Of a stretch of DNA of 64,000 bases, positions 58,122-64,000 are shown piece by piece; positions within the stretch are counted from its first letter, which is position 1; each line of letters begins with the position of its first letter. A program made the position numbers and the translations under genes. The stretch comes from Prochlorococcus sp. scB243_495L20 (GTDB taxonomy: Bacteria; Cyanobacteriota; Cyanobacteriia; PCC-6307; Cyanobiaceae). The notes below the pieces were generated by a model that searched no databases, had not been told where the DNA came from, and saw only the letters and a program-made list of their open reading frames with translations. The stretch spans positions 1 to 64,000 of the forward strand of contig JFLX01000001.1 of the NCBI GenBank assembly GCA_000634215.1, written 5' to 3'.

Positions 58122-59472
58122 TTTTAAAATTATTTTTATTTTCAAAAACTTTCCAAATATTAACCAGTGAATCTTTAGTACCAATGTTTCCAGGATGAGT
58201 AACAATAGGAAGTTTTTCGCCATTTTTTAGGTTGTAAGTCACCACTGAAATGCCTGTTAAAATCTGTCCTTCAAGATAAACATAATCTGCATTAAGTCCA
58301 TTACTAAGAATCAAATTTGTTGTTATTCCTCCTTTTGAAATCAAATATCCTATTTCATACTTCAAATCTGCGACTAATTCAGCAATAAAACAAGCAAGTA
58401 AATTATAAAAATTAAATAGTTCAGAAGAATCTAAGGACATAAATTTTCTTGAAGTAAATAATACAGGAGTTTTTCCTTTCTCAAAAGAAAATCTAATTTC
58501 TTTCAAAAATTTATTTTTAAACAAATTCCTTCGTTTCTGATGATTATCTGATGAAATAATTTTAAAGAATTCAAAAACATCTAATTCAACTGGATTGCAA
58601 TTACTTATCTCTAATAAATTATTCAATTGTATTGTTGAAAGTTCTACATAAGATCCAACAATTATCAGTCCTGGAAGAAAAATCCTTTCTTGATTTCTTA
58701 TTCTTAAATTAGAGAAAAATATTTCACTCTGAGAAGCACTTTTTTTCTCAGAAATTGAACTTATAAAACTTGCTGCAGTTCGAAAAAGGAATTTTTTTTG
58801 TTTAATTAATTTTTTAATTATCAAAGAAAATTTTTTTAGTTGAGAATAATTTTCTACATCTACAACTACATGTTTATTATTCTTCAAGTTCTTTAGTTTT
58901 TTAAAAACAATATTATTTTCTTCATCATTTAGCATTTCGATATCTAACAATAAAAGATTTTGAATATCTTCAAAAGTTATTTGAGATTTACTCTGCTGAA
59001 ATAAAAGATTCTTGACATTACTTGTCTCATATCCAAAAATTTTATCTTTCGCAAAAATTGTTTGACTAATAGGAGTTTTATCAACAAAATGAGATCCATT
59101 AATTGTTAATCTTTTACCCTCTATGAAAGCTGGAATATGAAAAGTAGCATCAAAAGGTCCTAAGCAACTATTTATAACAACTGGCTCTAGATAGTTATGT
59201 CCTCGAAGAGTAGAGTCTCCTCTACTTATAAATATAATATCTTCTTCATAGGATTGAGAAGAAATTACAGTGTTTAGATTTTTGCAAATTTCCTCTATTG
59301 TCAATTTCGCATCATTTTCCGATAGTGACCTTGTATTAGCCAAAATAAAAAATAAATTAGATTTAGATTCAAACCCTTTGACTAAAGTTGAGCAATCCCA
59401 CTTAAGCAGTAATAAGCAATCGTGAACAGTTTGAGAGCCTGTGGGATCATCATCTATAACGACAAATTTCAT
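58105..59472 (-). CDS. Four-carbon acid sugar kinase family protein (DUF1537)
   Basis: 455 aa. The N-terminal VIDDDPTGSQTVHDC, FISRGDSTLRGH and FIEGKRLTINGSHFVD segments are those of the OtnK/DenK-type acid-sugar kinase N domain. The C-terminal KGGITTNLIL and VTHPGNIGTKDSL form the nucleotide-binding part. Relatives phosphorylate threonate, erythronate or denatonate-like acids. The substrate here is unknown, and the expected dehydrogenase or decarboxylase partners are not adjacent. Its 3' end overlaps icd by 17 bp. Confidence 0.85.
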   Translation of the reverse strand: MKFVVIDDDPTGSQTVHDCLLLLKWDCSTLVKGFESKSNLFFILANTRSLSENDAKLTIEEICKNLNTVISSQSYEEDIIFISRGDSTLRGHNYLEPVVINSCLGPFDATFHIPAFIEGKRLTINGSHFVDKTPISQTIFAKDKIFGYETSNVKNLLFQQSKSQITFEDIQNLLLLDIEMLNDEENNIVFKKLKNLKNNKHVVVDVENYSQLKKFSLIIKKLIKQKKFLFRTAASFISSISEKKSASQSEIFFSNLRIRNQERIFLPGLIIVGSYVELSTIQLNNLLEISNCNPVELDVFEFFKIISSDNHQKRRNLFKNKFLKEIRFSFEKGKTPVLFTSRKFMSLDSSELFNFYNLLACFIAELVADLKYEIGYLISKGGITTNLILSNGLNADYVYLEGQILTGISVVTYNLKNGEKLPIVTHPGNIGTKDSLVNIWKVFENKNNFKIRNLR

Positions 59473-59485
59473 AAGTATTGCAAAA

Positions 59486-60340
59486 TTACTTAAGAGATTT
59501 TATTTGTATTGATGTATTTAATATTTTACTATCATTTGAAGGAATCATAATGTTTCTAAATCCATCAACAAAAGAATTTCGGGGACTGGTCCAAGGTTCG
59601 AGACATATCATTCTTCTTGGAGGATCACTCCAAATAACGCCTAAATCAAAAGGATATGGATGATTTAAAGTTACCTCTCGTTTAAAAATTTTATCTCGAA
59701 AAGAGCTTCTACCTGAAGTATACATAAGTAGGTCAACTCCTAAATTAATTTTGCTTAATTCATTCAAAGTAGTACTTATAGTATTTCTTTCTTGATCCTG
59801 ACAATTAAGTGGATTATCAACAAACTCTAAATTTTTGAAATCTGAAACATTAAAATAAGGATGCAAACCAAAATTTATAGGCATTGCAAAGTCTGTTTTG
59901 TTATGGATTGTAATTTCAAATTCTAAAGAGTTAATTTTTAAGGTAACTTCTATTTTTAGTTCGAAATCGAAAGGATAATATTTTTTGGTTTTTTTAGATG
60001 CCTTTAACAATAAGCATAAAATTTTTTCATTTTCATTGAAGGAGTATTGCCATTGCAAATCCCTAGCGAAACCATGTTGTGGTAATTGCAAATAACCATT
60101 TCCAAATACTGAACTGGAGGTATTGAGATTACCACAAATTGGAAACAAGATTGGAATGCCTCCTCTGATACTTTTTGTCTTGTCCATAAATCTTGTTTCA
60201 TCGAAATAAAGTATTTCATTACCATCCGAAACCCAATTTGTAATAACGCCTCCTCTTTCAGGACAAAATTTAATGTAATTATTTTTATCCAATTGAAAGA
60301 CAAAAATTCCTTGGTCCTTGTTAGATAATTTAAGTTCCAC
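59486..60340 (-). CDS. Aldose 1-epimerase/hexose-6-phosphate mutarotase-like protein
   Basis: 284 aa, galactose-mutarotase fold. RGGIPILFPICG (Arg/sugar-binding loop), LPQHGFARDLQW (catalytic His) and NFGLHPYFNVSD (second His) are visible, and GVIWSDPPRRMICLEPW is near the end. It interconverts anomers of a hexose or hexose phosphate, exact substrate unknown. The start is GTG at 60340. It lies 9 bp after the alpha/beta hydrolase gene. Confidence 0.85.
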   Translation of the reverse strand: MELKLSNKDQGIFVFQLDKNNYIKFCPERGGVITNWVSDGNEILYFDETRFMDKTKSIRGGIPILFPICGNLNTSSSVFGNGYLQLPQHGFARDLQWQYSFNENEKILCLLLKASKKTKKYYPFDFELKIEVTLKINSLEFEITIHNKTDFAMPINFGLHPYFNVSDFKNLEFVDNPLNCQDQERNTISTTLNELSKINLGVDLLMYTSGRSSFRDKIFKREVTLNHPYPFDLGVIWSDPPRRMICLEPWTSPRNSFVDGFRNIMIPSNDSKILNTSIQIKSLK

Positions 60341-60349
60341 GATTATTAC

Positions 60350-61249
60350 TTAAAGAGAATCAACCCAATCCAAAATGTGGTGATTAACTAATTCGGGTAC
60401 CTCATCATGAGGACAATGTCCTGCATCAAGAATAATTTCTTTTGTATTCTTTGGTGTAAATTTTTTATATAGATTTCTTTTTTTTGGAGTGTTCATCCAT
60501 GGATCTTTCTCTCCCCAAAGAAGTAATAATGGTGCATTTAGTTTTGCGAATAGCTTATCCAATGGCAATCCCTGAGGACCTGATGGGTTAAATACACTTC
60601 TAAAAACGTTAAAAGCTCCGAAATCTAGGGAAGGCTTCCTTATTGACTCAACTAAAAAATCATCAACATTTTTTTTATCAACATAAACTTGATTCAAAGT
60701 TTTTTTAATATTTTTTGGATTTCTCATATTCTCAAAAATCAAACGTTGAAGAACAATATTTTTCAAAAATATGCCAGCAACTGTTTCAATTGAAGTTTGT
60801 AAGATATTCTTTTTGATAGTTTTTTCTTGACTAAAATATCCAGCTGCATTAAGTAAGATCACTCCTGCATTTAGCTCATTTAATTCTGCACCAGCAGCTA
60901 ACGCGGCATAACCACCTAATGAATTTCCAACAACAATTGTAGGTTTTTTTATTTTCTCTTTTACATAAGCGACGACCTGATCTTTCCATAAAGATCCTGA
61001 GTATTCGACGTCTTGAGGCTTAGGACTTTTTCCAAAACCAAGTAAATCAATAGCATGAACTTCGTATTTTGTACTCAAAACAGGGATATTAAATCTCCAA
61101 TGATCCGTAGAAGCACCGAAACCATGAATTAATAAAATTGCACATTCTTTCGAATTTTGCTCGGGCTTAGCGGAAACTGTATGAATTGGGTAATTTAAAA
61201 AATTCCAGTTATAAATTTCATCACTATCTATCAAAGCTGACTTTTCCAT
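60350..61249 (-). CDS. Alpha/beta hydrolase
   Basis: 299 aa. ILLIHGFGASTDHWRFN supplies the oxyanion hole, IVVGNSLGGYAALA the nucleophile serine, LLLWGEKDPWM the acid Asp, and DAGHCPHDEVPEL the His. Similar cyanobacterial proteins relate to chlorophyll dephytylases and lipases; the substrate here is unknown. Confidence 0.85.
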   Translation of the reverse strand: MEKSALIDSDEIYNWNFLNYPIHTVSAKPEQNSKECAILLIHGFGASTDHWRFNIPVLSTKYEVHAIDLLGFGKSPKPQDVEYSGSLWKDQVVAYVKEKIKKPTIVVGNSLGGYAALAAGAELNELNAGVILLNAAGYFSQEKTIKKNILQTSIETVAGIFLKNIVLQRLIFENMRNPKNIKKTLNQVYVDKKNVDDFLVESIRKPSLDFGAFNVFRSVFNPSGPQGLPLDKLFAKLNAPLLLLWGEKDPWMNTPKKRNLYKKFTPKNTKEIILDAGHCPHDEVPELVNHHILDWVDSL

Positions 61250-61292
61250 TCATTGAAGGTTTAATTTTGATTGATTCTAATAAACTTATTTC

Positions 61293-62660
61293 CTAAAGAA
61301 GACCAACAGGATCAGCTGCAACATCATCTGAAATTTTATTACCGTCATTTGGGGGCTTATCTTTTAGAACAATTCTTAAGAGTACAGGTGCAAGAAATGT
61401 AGTTCCTATAACCATTAATAAAATAGCTGCTTCAAGAGAAGGCGTTAATAACTTAGCGCTTGTTCCTAGCCCAAGAAAAATTAAACCAACCTCTCCTCTA
61501 GGCATCATACCCAAGCCTACAACTAACCTATTAGTAGGTTTATCACTTGAAAATACCCATCCGGCAGCAATTTTTCCAATAATCGCGACAACTAATAAAA
61601 ATCCTGCAACTACAAGAGCTGATCTGCTTGTTGGATCAAGTGGATTGATAACAGATAAATCCATTCCAGCTCCAACCAATACAAAGAAAATAGTTGCGAA
61701 TAAGGAAACTAAAGGTAAAACAGATTGTTGTATTGCATGATTATTTTTAGAACTACTAAGAATCAATCCAGCTGCAAAAGCCCCTAAAGCTGCTTCCAAT
61801 CCAATGGCTGTTGCCACGAAACAACACAATACAAGTATCACAAAAGAAGCTACAACTACGGCTCCAGGAGCCTTCAATCTATCTAATAACCAATCAAAAC
61901 CTGGAGCAGCTGTTCTACTTAATGCAATAGCAGCAATAACAAACACTACAGCTGCTGCAACTAATTTAACAATAGGTGCAATTTCTAAAGTACCTCCGGC
62001 GGCAAGGGCTACTACAACTGCCAGAATAACAATTCCCAAAATATCATCTAACACCGCTGCACCTATAACAATCTGTCCTTCTCTAGTTTTCAAATATCCC
62101 AATTCACCGAAAACACTTGCAGTAATCCCTATACTTGTGGCTGTCATAGAAGCTCCAGCAAAAACTGCTGGAATTAGATCTACTTGGAAAATAAACATTA
62201 ATCCAAGAGTTCCAAATGCAAACGGTAAAATTACGCCAGCCATAGCAACAGTAAAAGCCTGAGCACCGACAGCTACCAATTCCTCTAACTCACTCTCTAA
62301 GCCTGTTAAAAATAAAAGTGCATACAAACCAAGTGTTGCTACTGCTTGGAGCGAGGGAAAGCTTTCGAAATAAACATCAGGTACTGCTTCTGGGGGGATT
62401 GACGCTAATGAACTAATAACATTTACAAGTCCCTCATTTAGTTCAGTTCCAGCTGAGGGCGGTATCAATAAATGGAATCCTGATGCTCCTATTACAACCC
62501 CTGCAAGAAGCTCACCTACAATAGTTGGCAAACTTAGTCTTACTAATACTTCTGCTAATGCTCTTGCTGCTAAAAAGATCAATAAAAATCTAATAACTCC
62601 GATCAACGTTTCAGCAACTTCTAAATCATGTGCACTTAATTCAGCAAGTAAAGAGTACAT
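61293..62660 (-). CDS. Na+/H+ antiporter, CPA2 family (NhaS3-like)
   Basis: 455 aa with about 12 membrane segments. PTIVGELLAGVVIGASGFHLL and GAAVLDDILGIVILA (ion-binding aspartate pair) are typical of the NapA/NhaS3 branch. Synechocystis NhaS3 is thylakoid-located and essential; the same role is inferred. The C-terminal tail is short, without a TrkA-N domain. Divergent from glgP. Confidence 0.88.
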   Translation of the reverse strand: MYSLLAELSAHDLEVAETLIGVIRFLLIFLAARALAEVLVRLSLPTIVGELLAGVVIGASGFHLLIPPSAGTELNEGLVNVISSLASIPPEAVPDVYFESFPSLQAVATLGLYALLFLTGLESELEELVAVGAQAFTVAMAGVILPFAFGTLGLMFIFQVDLIPAVFAGASMTATSIGITASVFGELGYLKTREGQIVIGAAVLDDILGIVILAVVVALAAGGTLEIAPIVKLVAAAVVFVIAAIALSRTAAPGFDWLLDRLKAPGAVVVASFVILVLCCFVATAIGLEAALGAFAAGLILSSSKNNHAIQQSVLPLVSLFATIFFVLVGAGMDLSVINPLDPTSRSALVVAGFLLVVAIIGKIAAGWVFSSDKPTNRLVVGLGMMPRGEVGLIFLGLGTSAKLLTPSLEAAILLMVIGTTFLAPVLLRIVLKDKPPNDGNKISDDVAADPVGLL

Positions 62661-62792
62661 TTAAGTGTAAAAAATAAACTACCTAATTGGAAGATAGTTT
62701 ATTGAGGGCCCACTTTAAGAAATATGTAAGAAAAAAGCAAAAATACTCAACAAGTGTGGATCTGAAGTTACAACAAAGAAATTTTCTTAAAA

Positions 62793-64000
62793 ATGGCTAT
62801 TGTCTGTTATATGGCTAATCCAATGAATTCCAACGAACCCTTTGATCTGCGCTTGCCTACACCAGGCTGTTATTTAGATCCTGAGAAAGCTGGGATGAAT
62901 TCAGATGCTGTTTTTCAAGGAATGACAGCCCATCTTTTCTACACTCTTGGAAAGTTAGCGACCTCAGCAAGTCCTCACGACTTGTATATGGCTTTGAGTT
63001 ACGCAGTTAAAGATAGGCTAATGACAAGATACTTAGCCAGCCAAGAGGTCATAAGAAAAAAACCACAAAAAACTGTAGCTTACTTATCGGCAGAATTTTT
63101 AATAGGTCCTCAATTAAGTAATAACCTCCTCAATCTTGGCATAACTCAAGAAGCGGAAGATGCATTAAAAAGATTTGGTATTGAATCTTTATCAACAATA
63201 CTCGAAGTAGAGGAAGAGCCAGGATTAGGTAATGGTGGTCTTGGTAGACTTGCTGCATGTTACATGGAATCATTAGCATCTCTGCAAGTACCAGCAGTTG
63301 GTTATGGTATTCGCTACGAATTCGGCATTTTCAATCAATTAATCAGAGATGGTTGGCAAGTTGAAGTTACTGACAAATGGCTAAAAGGTGGATGGCCTTG
63401 GGAACTTCCACAACCTGACGAATCATGTTTTGTTGGCTTTGGAGGAAGAACTGAAAGTTATAGAGACGATAAAGGAAACTACAGATCTAGATGGATACCT
63501 TCTGAACATGCAATAGGTGTCCCCCATGATGTTCCAGTCTTAGGTTACAGGGTAAATACATGCGACAGATTAAGATTATGGAGAGCTGACGCAACAGAAA
63601 GTTTTGACTTTTATGCTTTCAATATTGGTGATTACTATGGAGCAGTAGAAGAAAAAGTTGCCTCCGAAACTCTTTCAAAAGTTCTATATCCAAATGATGG
63701 GACTGACGAAGGTAGAAGATTAAGACTTAAACAACAACACTTTTTTGTAAGCTGTTCTCTTCAGGATATGTTGAGAAGCCTTGAGAAAAGATCAATACCA
63801 ATAACAGAATTCCCTAAGCATTGGACAGTCCAATTGAACGATACTCATCCTGCCATAGCAGTTGCAGAATTAATGCGACTTCTTATTGACCAATATCAAA
63901 TAGGTTGGGATAAATCTTGGAACATAACAACCTCTTCAGTTGCTTATACCAACCATACATTACTACCAGAAGCTTTAGAAAAATGGGATTTAGGTTTATT
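62793..64000 (+). CDS. glgP: Glycogen phosphorylase, N-terminal part
   Basis: 402 codons before the window end; the family is normally about 830-840 aa. LSAEFLIGPQLSNNLLNLG, EEEPGLGNGGLGRLAACY, YGIRYEFGIFNQ and TVQLNDTHPAIAVAELMR are typical. It releases glucose-1-phosphate from glycogen at night. ATG starts exist at 62793, 62811 and 62829; the first is given. The PLP lysine lies outside the window. Confidence 0.95.
   Translation, partial: MAIVCYMANPMNSNEPFDLRLPTPGCYLDPEKAGMNSDAVFQGMTAHLFYTLGKLATSASPHDLYMALSYAVKDRLMTRYLASQEVIRKKPQKTVAYLSAEFLIGPQLSNNLLNLGITQEAEDALKRFGIESLSTILEVEEEPGLGNGGLGRLAACYMESLASLQVPAVGYGIRYEFGIFNQLIRDGWQVEVTDKWLKGGWPWELPQPDESCFVGFGGRTESYRDDKGNYRSRWIPSEHAIGVPHDVPVLGYRVNTCDRLRLWRADATESFDFYAFNIGDYYGAVEEKVASETLSKVLYPNDGTDEGRRLRLKQQHFFVSCSLQDMLRSLEKRSIPITEFPKHWTVQLNDTHPAIAVAELMRLLIDQYQIGWDKSWNITTSSVAYTNHTLLPEALEKWDLGL

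Noticed and set aside
61804-62262. 152-codon open frame on the plus strand inside the antiporter
   Set aside because: It is antisense to well-conserved membrane helices; its Ala/Thr-rich composition is the shadow of the real codons.
1-64000. CRISPR array, insertion sequences, rRNA, prophage or defence genes
   Set aside because: No regularly spaced repeats, no transposase or integrase motifs, no rRNA segments and no recognised defence proteins were seen on either strand.

Overview
The window is AT-rich, gene-dense bacterial DNA whose gene content and order point to a marine picocyanobacterium of the Prochlorococcus type, most likely a high-light clade. The pointers are psaD, ndhN, ldpA, the ho1-pebA-pebB bilin operon, a panC/cmk fusion, cyanobacterial-type gshA, short proteins, tiny intergenic gaps and low G+C. 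Species or strain cannot be fixed from the sequence alone.

Layout. 1-480: the end of an SLBB-type polysaccharide export gene, a possible small ORF and tRNA-Ser(GCU). 539-2313: alr and an HNH endonuclease, divergent. 2324-18448: one leftward ribosomal superoperon running rplC, rplD, rplW, rplB, rpsS, rplV, rpsC, rplP, rpmC, rpsQ, rplN, rplX, rplE, rpsH, rplF, rplR, rpsE, rplO, secY, adk, rpmJ, rpsM, rpsK, rpoA, rplQ, truA, rplM, rpsI, rpmE, prfA. It has no rpsJ, rpsN, rpmD, infA, map or rpsD at their enterobacterial positions. 18728-31340: ndhN-ldpA, tRNA-Gln, a HAD hydrolase, recA, a DinG-like protein, tyrA, a CrtD-like desaturase, a fructosamine kinase, a CAAD/CURT1 protein, a MoeB-rhodanese protein, a double-domain CobO and LarE. 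31347-47601: speH, recF, tRNA-Arg(CCG), ppc, gshA, trpE, psaD, a histidine kinase, rodA, mrp, hemF, a CCB1-like protein, an RNase D-like exonuclease and an LpxB-related glycosyltransferase. 47644-49498: tRNA-Cys(GCA), a second SLBB export gene and a copy of the tRNA-Cys 3' end. 49700-64000: two lineage-type hypothetical genes, purM, panC/cmk, a low-molecular-weight phosphatase, pebB/pebA/ho1, icd, a four-carbon acid sugar kinase, a mutarotase, an alpha/beta hydrolase, a Na+/H+ antiporter and the 5' part of glgP.

Most of the window is core housekeeping: translation, secretion, photosynthesis accessories, cofactors, wall elongation and recombination. The clearest accessory signal is the 1.8-kb islet at tRNA-Cys. 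A 23-bp copy of the tRNA 3' end lies downstream of an SLBB export gene, the footprint expected of integration into a tRNA. The C-terminus of the same family lies at the left window edge near tRNA-Ser. Other points worth attention are a recF that lacks an ATG in its true frame (A8/T7 homopolymer or ATT start), a C11/A9 tract between rpsK and rpoA, a possible small RNA between rplC and ndhN, a DinG-like protein without helicase ATP motifs, and a histidine kinase with an eroded ATP lid. I see no CRISPR array, rRNA, transposase, integrase, prophage or recognisable defence system. No complete novel system is evident.
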